Assembly: GCF_009600605.1 (NCBI RefSeq)
Contig: NZ_VWNA01000001.1
Coordinates: 868,001-932,000, forward strand
Direction of reading: 5' to 3'
Source: Segnochrobactrum spirostomi
Lineage (GTDB): Bacteria > Pseudomonadota > Alphaproteobacteria > Rhizobiales > Segnochrobactraceae
Length of the DNA stretch: 64,000 nt
The translations under genes were made by a program, and so were the position numbers. Under the pieces are notes generated by a model. That model saw only the letters and a program-made list of their open reading frames with translations, searched no databases and was not told the DNA's origin. Shown piece after piece: positions 36,906 through 46,649 of the stretch; positions within the stretch are counted from its first letter, which is position 1; each line of letters starts with the position of its first letter.

Positions 36906-38585
36906 ATGATCACGAATATGTCCATTCGAGCCAAGATTGCGCTCGCCTTCGGCATAATCCTCCTCGCCAATCTGATCGCGGGCGGCGCGATCCTTCTGTC
37001 CAACGATACAGTGAGGAAGAACGTCGACTGGACGATCCACACCTACCAAGTGCTCGGAGAAGCGGACCTGCTTCTCAGCTCGATGGTCGATCAGGAGACG
37101 GGCCTTCGCGGCTTCATCATCACAGGCAACGAAGCAAACCTCGATCCGCTGAAGGCCGGGACCGCGGCGTTCGACGAGCATTGGACCAAGCTCAAGGATC
37201 TGACCAGCGACAACCCCGCCCAGCAGAAGCGTCTCGATGCGATCCGTGAAGACGCGGAAGCTTGGCAGAAGAACGTCTCGGGGGTGGCCATCGCCCTGCG
37301 GCGGACGCCGGGCTCCGAGACCAAGGCGGGCGACCTCGAGCGGACCGGCGCCGGCAAGCAGTACTTCGATAAGATCCGCAAAGCCATCGCCGACATGAAG
37401 GGCATGGAAGCCTCGCTGCTCGGTGCGCGCTCCGACGCCATGGCATCCGCTCAGTGGACCATCATCGCCTCCGTCGTGGTCTCGGTGCTCACCATCATCG
37501 TCCTCGCCATCGCCGCCGCCTACGTCCTCAACAGGATGATCGCGGTGCCGCTGCGCGGCGCGGTCGACGTCATGGACAAGCTGCGCAACGAGGATTACGG
37601 CGTCCAGGTCGCTGACACCGAGCGCAAGGACGAGATCGGTCTCGTGAACAAGGCGCTCGTCGTGTTCCGCGACGGTCTCGCTGCTGCCGCGAAGGTGCGC
37701 CAGGAGCAGGCGGCCCGGGAGGAGATCGAACGGCGCCAGCTCGCGAAACGCGAACAGCTCGCGGGCGCCTTCGTGGAGCGCATGCAGCAACTCGCGACGG
37801 GCTTTGCCGAATCCTCCTCGGAAGTCGCCGGGGCCGCGCGCAACCTGTCGGCCACGGCCGAGGAAACGTCGCGGCAGGCACAAGCGGTGTCGTCCGCGGC
37901 CGAGGAAGCCGCCTCGAATGTCGAGACGGTCGCCGCCTCGTCGGAAGAAATGGCCGCCTCCGTCAAGGAGATCAACGTCCAGGTCACCCATTCGACCACC
38001 GTTACGGAGACCGCCTTCAGCGAAGCCGAGGCGTCGAACCAGCGCATCACCGAGCTCGCGACCGCGGCGGCGGCCATCGGCGACGTCATCAACCTCATCA
38101 AGGGCATCGCCGATCAGACCAACCTGCTCGCCCTGAACGCGACCATCGAATCGGCCCGTGCGGGCGAGGCCGGCAAGGGGTTCGCCGTCGTCGCCGCCGA
38201 AGTGAAGCAGCTCGCCGGACAGACCGCCAAGGCGACGGACGAAATCTCCGCCAAGGTGAGCGAGATCCAGCAGGCGACCGACGGTACCGTGAAGTCGATG
38301 TCGGAGATCGTGCGCGTGATCGCCAACATCAAGGAAATCGCCGCGACGATCGCGAGCGCGGTCGAGGAGCAGGGCTCCACGACCCACGAGATCGCCCGCA
38401 ACTGCCAGCAGGCGGCGATGGGCGCCACCAACGTGACGCAGAACATCTCGAGCGTCGGCCGGTCGGCCGAGATGACGGGCGCGGCCTCCACGCAGCTCAT
38501 GACGCTGTCCGGCGGCCTGTCCACCCAGGCCGCGGATCTGCGCCATGTCGTGTCGGACTTCGTGCGCGACTTCGCCGCCGCTTGA
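36906..38585 (+). CDS. Methyl-accepting chemotaxis protein with CHASE3 sensor
   Basis: A 559-residue chemoreceptor: helix one ([18 protein letters not shown]), a ~150-residue periplasmic CHASE3 domain ([20 protein letters not shown]), helix two ([20 protein letters not shown]), then HAMP and a signalling coiled coil. The hairpin tip is [20 protein letters not shown] then [17 protein letters not shown]. It transmits an unknown stimulus to CheA/CheW. It probably starts at 36906; an ATG four codons on (MSIRAK) is also possible. A strong hairpin follows the gene, and a decayed copy of its 3' end lies ~160 bp downstream. Confidence 0.95.
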   Translation: MITNMSIRAKIALAFGIILLANLIAGGAILLSNDTVRKNVDWTIHTYQVLGEADLLLSSMVDQETGLRGFIITGNEANLDPLKAGTAAFDEHWTKLKDLTSDNPAQQKRLDAIREDAEAWQKNVSGVAIALRRTPGSETKAGDLERTGAGKQYFDKIRKAIADMKGMEASLLGARSDAMASAQWTIIASVVVSVLTIIVLAIAAAYVLNRMIAVPLRGAVDVMDKLRNEDYGVQVADTERKDEIGLVNKALVVFRDGLAAAAKVRQEQAAREEIERRQLAKREQLAGAFVERMQQLATGFAESSSEVAGAARNLSATAEETSRQAQAVSSAAEEAASNVETVAASSEEMAASVKEINVQVTHSTTVTETAFSEAEASNQRITELATAAAAIGDVINLIKGIADQTNLLALNATIESARAGEAGKGFAVVAAEVKQLAGQTAKATDEISAKVSEIQQATDGTVKSMSEIVRVIANIKEIAATIASAVEEQGSTTHEIARNCQQAAMGATNVTQNISSVGRSAEMTGAASTQLMTLSGGLSTQAADLRHVVSDFVRDFAAA

Positions 38586-38644
38586 GTTGAGATCACAACC
38601 CGAGATATCTACCGAGTCTGCTCCCAATCAACCTCGGTAGACTA

Positions 38645-38679
38645 GAGGCCGCCCAACCCTAGGCCTGTTGGGCGGCCTC
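38645..38679 (+). terminator. Terminator-like hairpin after the chemoreceptor gene
   Basis: A perfect 13-bp stem, GAGGCCGCCCAAC (38645-38657) with GTTGGGCGGCCTC (38667-38679), and a 9-nt loop. It is 60 bp after the stop codon. The U-rich tail is poor (GCTCGTTGATT), as is common in very GC-rich genomes. Confidence 0.65.
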
Positions 38680-38748
38680 GCTCGTTGATTGGCCAGATGC
38701 GCACTCAGGGGCCGCGTTCGACCCCATCGCATTTTCCCTCGCACGTCC

Positions 38749-38781
38749 GACTTCGTGCGCGACGTCACCGCCGCTTGCGTT
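38749..38781 (+). pseudogene. Remnant copy of the chemoreceptor 3' end
   Basis: 33 bases match the end of the chemoreceptor gene (38556-38588) at about 30 positions, including the identical 15-mer GACTTCGTGCGCGAC and then CCGCTTG. The stop TGA of the original aligns with TGC here. This looks like the last trace of a deleted or recombined second chemoreceptor gene. Confidence 0.55.
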
Positions 38782-38849
38782 ACGATGCGATCCGGAGGTT
38801 TTGGCGCGGCTCGCGTCTCACACTTGTGATCGGCGCCAGACGGCCGATC

Positions 38850-38899
38850 GTCAAAATAGTTTTGACGCTATCTATAAGCATGCTATCTATATGGCATGC
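38850..38899. promoter_or_regulatory. Operator-like repeats at the marR-efflux operon start
   Basis: GTCAAAATAGTTTTGAC (38850-38866) is a perfect 7-bp inverted repeat with a 3-nt centre. It is followed directly by two copies of GCTATCTATA (38867-38876 and 38882-38891) and two GCATGC palindromes. The cluster surrounds the predicted marR start and is AT-rich compared with its surroundings, fitting MarR autoregulation. Confidence 0.6.
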
Positions 38900-39353
38900 A
38901 ATCGTCCCTGTCCCCCTTCGCGTCGGTTTCGGCGGCCTTCTCATTCGCATGGCACGGCTGTGGCGGCGCGAAGCCGACCGCACGCTGGCGAGCTCCGGCG
39001 TCTCGCAGGCGACCGCGCTGCCGCTCGTCGTTCTGGCGCGGATGGGCGAGCATGTGCGCCAGGGTGCGCTTGCGGACGAGCTCGGCATCGAAGGCCCCTC
39101 CCTCGTCCGGCTCATCGATCAGCTCGAAGCCGAGGGTATCGTCGAACGGCGCGAATGTGCGGGTGACCGACGCGCGAAGCTCCTGCATATTACACCCGCA
39201 GGTCACAAGAAGGTCGAAGAGGTCGAGGCCGTCCTCAACAAGGTGCGTGTGCGCCTGCTCGGGGCGGTTTCCGAAGCCGATCTCGCGACCACCGTACGCG
39301 TGCTCCAAGTGATCGAAGCCGAGATCCTCGCCGCCGAGACCGATAGGGACTGA
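38880..39353 (+). CDS. MarR family transcriptional regulator
   Basis: A regulator of about 157 residues with a winged helix-turn-helix (VRQGALADELGIEGPSLVRL then IDQLEAEGIVERRECAGDRR) and flanking dimerisation helices. The start is uncertain. ATG 38880 keeps the family-conserved helix VGFGGLLIRMARLWRREADR; ATG 38949 would remove part of it. Its stop is 5 bp before the efflux gene, so it very likely controls this operon through the repeats just upstream, responding to an aromatic or phenolic compound. Confidence 0.88.
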   Translation: MLSIWHAIVPVPLRVGFGGLLIRMARLWRREADRTLASSGVSQATALPLVVLARMGEHVRQGALADELGIEGPSLVRLIDQLEAEGIVERRECAGDRRAKLLHITPAGHKKVEEVEAVLNKVRVRLLGAVSEADLATTVRVLQVIEAEILAAETDRD

Positions 39354-39358
39354 CGACC

Positions 39359-41449
39359 GTGCTTGGCAGATTGCGGGCCGCGTTGCCGAGCGGCGACGAT
39401 TTCCTGTTTTCGGTCAAAGCGTTCGCGGGAGCGATGCTGGCGCTTTACATCGCGCTCCGGCTCGATCTGCCGCGTCCCGCCTGGGCGATGGGCACGGCGT
39501 ACATCGTGGCGCATCCGCTCTCCGGCGCCGTCTCGTCGAAGGCCGTCTATCGCGTTCTCGGCACGCTCCTCGGCGCCGCCGCGGCGATCGTCCTGGTGCC
39601 CAATCTCGCCAACGCCCCGGAAGTGCTGTCGCTGGCGATGGCCTTGTGGATCGGCTTCTGCCTATTCGTCTCGCTGCTCGACCGCACGCCCCGCGCCTAT
39701 GCCTTCATGCTCGCGGGCTATACCGCCGCGATCATCGGCTTTCCCTCGGTCGCCGATCCCGCGGCGATCTTCGACACCGCCCTCGCCCGCAGCGAGGAGA
39801 TCATCCTCGGCATCCTGTGCGCCGCGCTCGCGAGCCGTCTCCTCTTTCCCCGTCATGTCGGACCGGTGATCTCGGCGCGCGTCCAGGCATGGCTCGCCGA
39901 GATCGACAAGCTCTCCGTGGGCGCGATCGAGGGATCGTGGACTGACGAGCAGCGCATTCGCGGGCGGGCGCGGCTCGCCGGCGACGCGAGCGAACTCCAT
40001 GCGCTGGCGACCCATCTCGATTACGACCCCTCGGACCTCCAGGGCATGACACGGCAGATGCAGGCGTTGCAGAGCCGCATGGTCATCATGCTGCCGCTGC
40101 TCGGCATTATCCGCGACCGCGTCGTCGCCTTGAAGGAGGCGACCGGCGCGGTTCCCCCGCAGGAGCAGGCTCTGCTCGACGCGGTGCGGCGCTGGATGGC
40201 CGTCGGCCCCACCTCCGATCCCGACGAGGGCACCCGCCTTCGGGCGGCTTCGAGCGCCACCCTGCCCGCATTGGACGCGGCCGCCGATTGGACGACGCTG
40301 CTCCGCGCGAGCCTTTTCGCGCGCCTGCGCGATTTCATCGATCTGCGCACTGATTGCTGCCGCCTTTGGACGGCGATCGTCGCCGGCGACCGGCGGCTGC
40401 CGGAGGGGCTGCACCGCACCGGCGAGCCGATGACGGAATCGCCCCTGCACCTCGACCTCGGCATCGCCGCCCTGTCCGCCGTCGCGGCGATGGCGGGCGT
40501 CCTGGTCTGCTGCCTGATGTGGATCAGCACGAGCTGGGCCGACGGGGCGACGGCGGCGCAGATGGTGGCGGTCGGCATGAGCCTGATGGCGACCCAGGAC
40601 AACCCCGTCCCGGCGCTGACGCGCTTCATCTACGGTGCGCTTGCGGCGATGGCGATCGTGTTCGTCTACCAGTTCCTGATCTTCCCCTCCGTCGACGGTT
40701 TTCCGGCGCTCGTCGCCGTGCTCGCGCCTGTCTTCGTCCTCGCCGGCGCCTACATGATCCGCCCGTCCACCGCTCCGATCGCGCTCGCGATCACCGTCAA
40801 CACCGCCGTGCTGCTCGGCATCCAGGACCGCTATTCGGCCGATGTCGCGACCTTCTTCAACGCCAACATCGCCGCGATCGGCGGGTTCGTGATCGCCGTG
40901 ATCGTGCTGTCGCTGATGCGGACGATCGGCGCCGAACAGGCCGGGAGGCGTCTCCTCGCCGCCGCCTGGCGCGACGTCGCCGATGCCGCGGGACGCCCCA
41001 ATGCCCGTCCCCGCGTCTTCGCCCGCCGGATGATCGACCGGCTCGGCCTCCTCATGCCCCGCCTCGCCCTCGCGCCGTCGCTCGCCCGCGGCAGCGAGCG
41101 GGCGATGGTCGGCGTCGCCGTCGGCGTTTCGACGATCGAGTTGCGGGCCGCGGTCGGCACCCTGCCCGCACCCGCCCGGGACGACGTCGAGCGGCTCGTC
41201 GCGGAGCTCCAGGATTATTTCAGCCGCAGGGCCGGCGATCCGACGGGGGAGGCTCCCGCGCCCCCCGTCGCCGACATCGACACCGCGCTTCGGGACCTCC
41301 TGAGGCTGCCCGAAGGTCTCGCGCGGCGGAACGCGGTCTTCGCCCTCGTCGCACTGCGCCGCGGCCTTCACCCCTCGGCCGAACCGTACCGCGCCGCCGT
41401 CCCGACCGCGCCCCTGTCCGCCCCGCGCCCCGTGGAGGTCCCGGCATGA
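39359..41449 (+). CDS. FUSC family efflux protein (aromatic acid/fusaric acid exporter type)
   Basis: A 696-residue inner-membrane protein with two clusters of about five to six helices (residues ~20-160 and ~365-525) separated and followed by soluble domains, the FUSC/AaeB layout. Blocks include GTAYIVAHPLSGAVSSKAVY and a similar second half with WADGATAAQMVAVGMSLMAT. The start is GTG, just after the marR stop. It overlaps the DUF1656 gene by 4 bp. With HlyD and DUF1656 it should form an AaeXAB-like exporter of aromatic acids or similar toxic compounds. Confidence 0.93.
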   Translation: MLGRLRAALPSGDDFLFSVKAFAGAMLALYIALRLDLPRPAWAMGTAYIVAHPLSGAVSSKAVYRVLGTLLGAAAAIVLVPNLANAPEVLSLAMALWIGFCLFVSLLDRTPRAYAFMLAGYTAAIIGFPSVADPAAIFDTALARSEEIILGILCAALASRLLFPRHVGPVISARVQAWLAEIDKLSVGAIEGSWTDEQRIRGRARLAGDASELHALATHLDYDPSDLQGMTRQMQALQSRMVIMLPLLGIIRDRVVALKEATGAVPPQEQALLDAVRRWMAVGPTSDPDEGTRLRAASSATLPALDAAADWTTLLRASLFARLRDFIDLRTDCCRLWTAIVAGDRRLPEGLHRTGEPMTESPLHLDLGIAALSAVAAMAGVLVCCLMWISTSWADGATAAQMVAVGMSLMATQDNPVPALTRFIYGALAAMAIVFVYQFLIFPSVDGFPALVAVLAPVFVLAGAYMIRPSTAPIALAITVNTAVLLGIQDRYSADVATFFNANIAAIGGFVIAVIVLSLMRTIGAEQAGRRLLAAAWRDVADAAGRPNARPRVFARRMIDRLGLLMPRLALAPSLARGSERAMVGVAVGVSTIELRAAVGTLPAPARDDVERLVAELQDYFSRRAGDPTGEAPAPPVADIDTALRDLLRLPEGLARRNAVFALVALRRGLHPSAEPYRAAVPTAPLSAPRPVEVPA

Positions 41450-41658
41450 TCCGCGAACTCGGCCTCGCCGGGATCTATTTCCCCGCTCTGTTGATCTGGG
41501 CCCTCGCGGCCATGGTCCTCAACCTGATCCTCCGCCGCCTGCTTAGGGCGATCGGCTTCTATCGCCTCGTCTGGCACCGCGCCTTGTTCGATTTCGCCCT
41601 GTTCGTGATCCTGCTCGGCGGTGTGCGGGCGCTCGCAATCTATTGGATGCCCTCATGA
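41446..41658 (+). CDS. DUF1656 small membrane protein (AaeX-like)
   Basis: A 70-residue protein with two hydrophobic helices (GIYFPALLIWALAAMVLNLI and RALFDFALFVILLGGVRALA). It matches DUF1656/AaeX, which always sits between the FUSC and HlyD components of this efflux type. It overlaps both neighbours by 4 bp (ATGA at each junction). Its precise role is unknown. Confidence 0.93.
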   Translation: MIRELGLAGIYFPALLIWALAAMVLNLILRRLLRAIGFYRLVWHRALFDFALFVILLGGVRALAIYWMPS

Positions 41659-42578
41659 GAGCTTTCGTCATCACGCTCGCCCGCATGGCGGTGACGCTGA
41701 TCGTCGTCGCCGCCGCAATCCTGGTCGGGATCGGCCTGTGGCGGGATTATATCGAGGCGCCGTGGACCCGCGACGGACGCGTGCTCGCCGACGTGGTCGA
41801 GATCACCCCCGACGTCTCCGGCCTCGTCGGCACCGTCCTGATCCGCGACAACGCCAAGGTGCGCGCCGGCGACATGCTGTTCGACATCGACCGGGCCCGC
41901 TACCAGCTCGCGCTCGACCAGGCGGACGCGACCCTCGCCGACCGCAAGGCCGCCCTCGATCAAGCGGACCGGGACGCCGAGCGCTACCGTCAGCTCACCA
42001 ACCTGTCGGTCTCGGAGGAGGCCCGCGAGAAGGCGATCACGGCGGCCTCCCAGGCCCAGGCCGCCTACGATCAGGCGAAGTCGAGCCGGGACCTCGCCGC
42101 GCTCAATCTCGCCCGCACGCAGATCAAGGCGCCGGTCAACGGCGTCGTCACCAATTTCGATCTGCGCACCGGCGACTACGTCACCGCGGGCAAGGGCGTC
42201 GCCGCGCTCGTCGACACGGATTCGTTCTATGTCGCGGGCTATTTCGAGGAGACCAAGCTCGCCCGCATCGCGGTCGGCGATCCGGTGCTGATCCGCCTGA
42301 TGGGGCAGAACACCGTCCTCAGGGGCCATGTCGAGAGCATCGCCGCCGGCATCGAGGATCGCGAAAGCGCGTCGGGCTCGAACCTGCTCGCGAACGTGAA
42401 CCCGACCTTCTCCTGGGTCCGCCTCGCCCAGCGCATTCCCGTCCGCGTCGCCCTCGATCCGGTGCCGGCGAACGTGCACCTCATCGCGGGCCTCACCGCG
42501 ACCGTCCAGATCAAGCCCGGGGCGGGCGACAAGCCGGCCTCGACCTCGCTGTTCGGCTGGATGGACGGGATTTATTGA
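41655..42578 (+). CDS. HlyD family efflux periplasmic adaptor (AaeA-like)
   Basis: A 307-residue membrane-fusion protein: N-terminal helix (ARMAVTLIVVAAAILVGIG), lipoyl-like domain (IEAPWTRDGRVLADVVEITP and VSGLVGTVLIRDNAKVRAGD), a coiled-coil hairpin, and the second lipoyl half NLARTQIKAPVNGVVTNFDL. It couples the FUSC pump to an outer-membrane channel encoded elsewhere. The first ATG at 41655 overlaps the DUF1656 stop. Confidence 0.94.
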   Translation: MRAFVITLARMAVTLIVVAAAILVGIGLWRDYIEAPWTRDGRVLADVVEITPDVSGLVGTVLIRDNAKVRAGDMLFDIDRARYQLALDQADATLADRKAALDQADRDAERYRQLTNLSVSEEAREKAITAASQAQAAYDQAKSSRDLAALNLARTQIKAPVNGVVTNFDLRTGDYVTAGKGVAALVDTDSFYVAGYFEETKLARIAVGDPVLIRLMGQNTVLRGHVESIAAGIEDRESASGSNLLANVNPTFSWVRLAQRIPVRVALDPVPANVHLIAGLTATVQIKPGAGDKPASTSLFGWMDGIY

Positions 42579-42610
42579 GCGGGTGGGCGGCCTCCACCGC
42601 CCGCCCGCTC
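42577..42610. terminator. Bidirectional terminator between efflux operon and aldose epimerase
   Basis: GAGCGGGTGGGCGG (42577-42590) pairs with CCGCCCGCCCGCTC (42597-42610), 14 positions with one G-T-type mismatch and a 6-nt loop. It overlaps the HlyD stop and lies 6 bp before the convergent gene end, so it can serve both. Confidence 0.65.
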
Positions 42611-42615
42611 TCTGG

Positions 42616-43521
42616 TCAGGCGAAGTCGGCCGGCTCGGCGGCGCGCAACGTCACGGCGATCGCGAAGACACGGGTCTCGCCCGGCACCAGCGTCACGACA
42701 CCGGGCTTGTCGCGGAACTCGCCGCGATAATCGACCAGATCGGAATGGCCCTGCCACGGCTCGATGCAGACGAACGGCGCACCGGGCTTCGTCCAGATGC
42801 CAAGATCGGGCATCCGCGGAAAATCGACCTCGAGCACCGGCGCCCCCGGCGCGCCGTAGACCACGCGGCGGCTCTTCAGGCCTTCGAAGACAAGCGCATC
42901 CGCCTCGAACAGGCTGTCGCGCAGCGCGAGCGTGCGGCCTTCGAGTGGGTTGTCGCGCGGCGCCGCCTCGATCTGGCCGGCCGCGTTGAGCTGGCGGATC
43001 GGCTCCGGCTCCTCGTGCTCGAAGCGGATCGCATGCGCCGCCCGCGGCGCGCCGTAGGGCAGCGGCCAGCGGAAGGCCGGGTGATAGCCGAAGCTCGCCG
43101 ACAAGGGCCGCTCGGACGGATTGGTCAGCCGCGCGGCGATGTCGAGGCGCGCGCCGGTGATGGCGAACTCGATGTCGAGGCGGAAATCGAACGGGTAGAC
43201 CGCCCAGGTCTCGTCGTCGGATTCGAGACGGAAGGTCGCCGAATGGGCCTCGCGGGCGACGATCTCGAAGGTCCGGCGCCGGGCGAAGCCGTGGCGCGGC
43301 AGCTTATAGATTGTGCCGTCCACCCGGTATTCGTCGCTCTGCACGCTGCCGACGATCGGAAACAGGATCGGCGCCCGGCTGCCCCAGAACGTGGGATCAC
43401 CGTTCCACAGCAGATCGCGGCCTTCGGCGTCCTTGAGGCTCTGGAGCTCGGCGCCGAGGGGGGAAATCGTGGCGGACAATTCGGGGGATGCGATCGGGAC
43501 GAGGTCGTGGTCGGCGGCCAT
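42616..43521 (-). CDS. Aldose 1-epimerase family protein
   Basis: A 301-residue galactose-mutarotase-like protein of the YihR/LacX type. Blocks are ISPLGAELQSLKDAEGRDLL, WGSRAPILFPIVGSVQSDEY, LPRHGFARRRTFEIV, FGYHPAFRWPLP and the C-terminal FVCIEPWQGHSD, which hold the catalytic His and Glu residues. It interconverts the alpha and beta anomers of a sugar in the cytoplasm. The ATG 43521 has a GGAGA site; the longer ORF is unlike the family. Confidence 0.9.
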   Translation of the reverse strand: MAADHDLVPIASPELSATISPLGAELQSLKDAEGRDLLWNGDPTFWGSRAPILFPIVGSVQSDEYRVDGTIYKLPRHGFARRRTFEIVAREAHSATFRLESDDETWAVYPFDFRLDIEFAITGARLDIAARLTNPSERPLSASFGYHPAFRWPLPYGAPRAAHAIRFEHEEPEPIRQLNAAGQIEAAPRDNPLEGRTLALRDSLFEADALVFEGLKSRRVVYGAPGAPVLEVDFPRMPDLGIWTKPGAPFVCIEPWQGHSDLVDYRGEFRDKPGVVTLVPGETRVFAIAVTLRAAEPADFA

Positions 43522-43586
43522 GGCGCGATCTCCGGTCGAGGGAGCAGCAGGGGTAGCACGCGCCGTCCGCCCCCTCAACGGCCGGC

Positions 43587-43622
43587 CGGTGCGCCGCCCG
43601 CACGAGGACGGGCGGCGCACCG
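43587..43622 (-). terminator. Terminator-like hairpin after uxuA
   Basis: A 14-bp stem, CGGTGCGCCGCCCG (43587-43600) with CGGGCGGCGCACCG (43609-43622), and an 8-nt loop. It begins 18 bp after the uxuA stop on the minus strand. Confidence 0.65.
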
Positions 43623-43639
43623 AACGTTGAGCGGCGTCG

Positions 43640-44821
43640 TCAGGCCGCCAGCAGGCGGTCGACCGCGAGCATCACGCCGCGCAGTTCGGCGAGGCCCTTG
43701 AGCCGACCGATGCACGAATAGCCCGGATTGACCTTCTTGCCGATGTCGTCGGCGAGGAGATGGCCGTGATCGGGCCGCATCGGGATCGCGGTGTCGGTGC
43801 GGCCCTCGGCGGCGCGGCGGCGCTGTTCGCGGGTCAGCGCCGTGATGAGATCGACCATGTCGACGTCGCCGCCGAGATGTTCGGATTCGTTGAACGAGCC
43901 GTCGGCCTCGCGGGACACGTTGCGCAGGTGGACGAAGTGGATGCGCGGGCCGAACTCCGCCGCCATCGCCGGCAGGTCGTTGTCGGCGCGCGAACCGTAG
44001 GAACCGGCGCACAAGGTGAGGCCGTTCGCCGGGCTGTCGACCGCTTCGAGGATCGCCCTGGCGTCGGCCGCCGTCGAGACGATGCGCGGCAGGCCGAACA
44101 GCGAGAACGGGGGATCGTCGGGATGGATCGCGAGCTTGACCCCGACCTCTTCGGCGACCGGCACGACCTCGCGCAGAAACGCGAACAGGTTGTCGCGCAT
44201 CTCCGCCTCACCGACGCCGTCGAAGGAGAGGATGCGGTCGTAGATCGCTTTGCGGTCGTAGGAATCCTCGCCGCCCGGCAGGCCGGCGATGATGTTGCGC
44301 TCGAGGGTCGCGACCTCCTCCTCGCTCATCGCCGCGAGCCGCGCCCGCGCGGTCTCGACGAGGGGCGCCGGATAGGACGCCTCGGCGCCCGGCCGCTTCA
44401 GCACGAACACGTCGTAGGCGACGAAGTCCGGCAGATCGAAGCGCAGCGCATAGCCGGTCGTCGGCATGCGATACATCAGGTTGGTCCGGGTCCAGTCGAC
44501 GACCGGCATGAAATTGTAGCATACGACCGGAATGCCGGCGCGGCCGAGATTGGCGAGCGTGTCCTTCCAGGCATCGACATAGGTCCGCCAGGGACCGCGG
44601 CGCAGCTTGATCGAGGTGTGGACGGGGATCGATTCGCACACGGACCACGTGAGCCCGGCGGCCTCGATCATGGCCTTGCGCGTGGCGATGTCGTCCGGCG
44701 TCCAGACCCGGCCGTCATAGATGTGGTGGAGGGCGGTGACGATCCCGCTCGCGCCCGCCTGGCGGACGTGATCGAGCGGCACCGGATCTTCCGGCCCGAA
44801 CCAGCGCCACGATTGCAGCAT
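43640..44821 (-). CDS. uxuA: Mannonate dehydratase UxuA
   Basis: A 393-residue enzyme that dehydrates D-mannonate to 2-keto-3-deoxygluconate in hexuronate breakdown. Family signatures are [20 protein letters not shown] at the N-terminus, [69 protein letters not shown] and [12 protein letters not shown]. The start has a GGGAGGAC site. It runs leftward, divergent from an SDR gene that may belong to the same pathway. Confidence 0.95.
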   Translation of the reverse strand: MLQSWRWFGPEDPVPLDHVRQAGASGIVTALHHIYDGRVWTPDDIATRKAMIEAAGLTWSVCESIPVHTSIKLRRGPWRTYVDAWKDTLANLGRAGIPVVCYNFMPVVDWTRTNLMYRMPTTGYALRFDLPDFVAYDVFVLKRPGAEASYPAPLVETARARLAAMSEEEVATLERNIIAGLPGGEDSYDRKAIYDRILSFDGVGEAEMRDNLFAFLREVVPVAEEVGVKLAIHPDDPPFSLFGLPRIVSTAADARAILEAVDSPANGLTLCAGSYGSRADNDLPAMAAEFGPRIHFVHLRNVSREADGSFNESEHLGGDVDMVDLITALTREQRRRAAEGRTDTAIPMRPDHGHLLADDIGKKVNPGYSCIGRLKGLAELRGVMLAVDRLLAA

Positions 44822-44950
44822 GAAGTCCTCCCGTCGGGATATCGCATGATGTCGGCCGCGGTTGGTTCCGGGCCCCGCGCTCTTCAATAATCGGGACGGG
44901 CCGGGGGCAAAAGCGCTATGAGCGAGCGGACATCTGTTCGGGAGCCTTTC

Positions 44951-45754
44951 ATGACCATCACCGCCTCCTCCGCCGACTTCGAAGGCCGCATCGCCCTCGT
45001 CACGGGCACAACGGGGATCGGGCGGGCTGCGGCGCTCCGGCTCGCCGCCGGCGGCGCCAAGGTGGCGGCGCTCGGGATCGACGAGCGCGGCAACGCGCTT
45101 CTCGCGGAGACGGCGAAGGCGGACGGCCTCGACATCGTGGTGCGGCGGACCGACGTCTCGGTCGCCGCCGACGTCGAGGCGGCGGTTCAGGAGACCGTGG
45201 CGCGCTGGGGCGGGCTCGATGCGATCGTCAACGCGGCGGCCGTGCACCCCTACGGCGACGCGGTCGAGACCTCGCCGGCGACCTTCGCCCAGTGCCTCGC
45301 CGTCAATGTGGGCTCGATCCACCTGACGGCGCATTTCGGCGTGCCGGTGATGCGGACGCGGGGACGCGGCGTCATCGTCAACCTGTCGAGCGTCCAGGGC
45401 CACGCCTGCCAGGCCGGCGTCGCGGCCTACGTCGCCTCGAAGGGCGCAATCCATGCGCTGACGCGGGCGATGGCGCTCGATTTCGCCGCCGACCGCATCC
45501 GCGTCGTCTCGGTCAGCCCGGGCTCCGTGCGCACGCCGATTCTCGAACTCGCCGCCCGCACCTTCGACGGGCCGAACGCCGACATCGAGGCGGTGTTCGC
45601 CCGCTTCGGCGCGGCCCATCCGCTCGGCCGCATCGGCGAACCCGAGGAGGTCGCCGAACTGATCGCCTTCCTCGCCTCCGACAAAGCCGGCTTCATGACG
45701 GGCTCGGACTACATCGTCGACGGCGGGCTGACCGCCGGCCTCGCGGTGCGCTGA
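44951..45754 (+). CDS. SDR family oxidoreductase
   Basis: A 267-residue short-chain dehydrogenase: NAD(P)-binding [20 protein letters not shown], catalytic Ser in [22 protein letters not shown] with the Tyr/Lys pair, and the C-terminal [17 protein letters not shown]. The usual substrates are sugars or polyols. Next to uxuA, an oxidation or reduction of a uronate or related sugar acid is plausible but unproven. I chose the ATG at 44951 for its GGGAG site. It is followed 14 bp later by an amidohydrolase-like gene. Confidence 0.9.
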   Translation: MTITASSADFEGRIALVTGTTGIGRAAALRLAAGGAKVAALGIDERGNALLAETAKADGLDIVVRRTDVSVAADVEAAVQETVARWGGLDAIVNAAAVHPYGDAVETSPATFAQCLAVNVGSIHLTAHFGVPVMRTRGRGVIVNLSSVQGHACQAGVAAYVASKGAIHALTRAMALDFAADRIRVVSVSPGSVRTPILELAARTFDGPNADIEAVFARFGAAHPLGRIGEPEEVAELIAFLASDKAGFMTGSDYIVDGGLTAGLAVR

Positions 45755-45768
45755 GGAGAGACCCGGAT

Positions 45769-46563
45769 ATGCTCGCGATCTATCAGGGCGCCGCCGCGTT
45801 CGGCGACAAGGCCGCCAACATCGCCACCATGCGCGCCCGCGCGGCCGAGGCGAAGGCCCGCGGCGCCGAGCTCGTCGTCTTCCCGGAACTCTTCCTCACC
45901 GGCTACAACCACAAGCAGGCGATCCGCGCGCTCGCCGAAGCCCGCGACGGCGCCTCGGTCAAGGCGGTTGCCGAGATCGCCCGCGAGATCGGTATCGCCA
46001 TCGTGTTCGGCTTCGCCGAGATCGGGCCCGATCGGCCCTTCAACACCATCGTACTCCTCGACCGGGACGGCACGCCGCGCGCTTTTTACCGTAAGTTCCA
46101 GCTCTTCGGCGCCGACGAGCAGGCCGTCTTCGCCCCCGGCGACGAACTCGTCGCGATCGATTTCCTCGGCACCCGGATCGGCTTCGCGATCTGCTACGAC
46201 ATCGAGTTCCCGGAGCTCGCCCGGGCGCTGGCGCAGGCCGGTGCCAAGCTCATCCTGGTCCCGACCGCGAACATGCTGCCGCTCAACGACGTGCCGACCG
46301 TCCTTGTGCGCGCCCGCGCGCTCGAGAACGGCGTCGCGGTCGCCTATGCGAACCTCGTCGGCACCGAAGACGACCTCACCTATTGCGGGCTGAGCTGCAT
46401 CATCGCGGCGGACGGCCGGGAGATCGCCCGCGCCGACGTGACCGAAACGGCGCTCTTCGTCGTCTCCCGGGAGGAGCTGTTCGCCGCCGATCCGGCGATC
46501 CTCTCGACCCAGCTTCGCGACGCCCGCGACCGAGACGCGTTCCGCGTCACACTCACGGCGTGA
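45769..46563 (+). CDS. Carbon-nitrogen hydrolase (nitrilase superfamily)
   Basis: A 264-residue enzyme with the Glu-Lys-Cys triad of the nitrilase superfamily: Glu in [12 protein letters not shown], Lys in YRKFQLFG, and Cys in [14 protein letters not shown]. The overall pattern fits aliphatic amidases or omega-amidase-like members, cleaving C-N bonds of amides in the cytoplasm. It probably shares an operon with the preceding SDR gene (GGAGAG site before ATG 45769). The substrate is unknown. Confidence 0.92.
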   Translation: MLAIYQGAAAFGDKAANIATMRARAAEAKARGAELVVFPELFLTGYNHKQAIRALAEARDGASVKAVAEIAREIGIAIVFGFAEIGPDRPFNTIVLLDRDGTPRAFYRKFQLFGADEQAVFAPGDELVAIDFLGTRIGFAICYDIEFPELARALAQAGAKLILVPTANMLPLNDVPTVLVRARALENGVAVAYANLVGTEDDLTYCGLSCIIAADGREIARADVTETALFVVSREELFAADPAILSTQLRDARDRDAFRVTLTA

Positions 46564-46568
46564 GGCTT

Positions 46569-46590
46569 TCGGGGCGAAGGCGCGCCCCGA
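46569..46590 (+). terminator. Hairpin after the carbon-nitrogen hydrolase gene
   Basis: TCGGGGCG (46569-46576) pairs with CGCCCCGA (46583-46590) around a 6-nt loop, 6 bp past the stop. It likely separates this unit from dnaG. Confidence 0.55.
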
Positions 46591-46634
46591 CCGGTGGAGA
46601 GGCGGCAAAGGGTTCTTCGGGGGCGCGGCGGCTG

Positions 46635-46643
46635 TGCTATAAT
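46635..46643 (+). promoter_or_regulatory. Extended -10 promoter immediately upstream of dnaG
   Basis: TGCTATAAT is a consensus extended -10 element, rare in this GC-rich DNA. It ends 6 nt before the dnaG ATG, so transcription would start at or next to the A of the ATG. No good -35 box (weak TTCTTC at 46613-46618) and no ribosome-binding site are visible. Confidence 0.6.
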
Positions 46644-46649
46644 TCGTCG

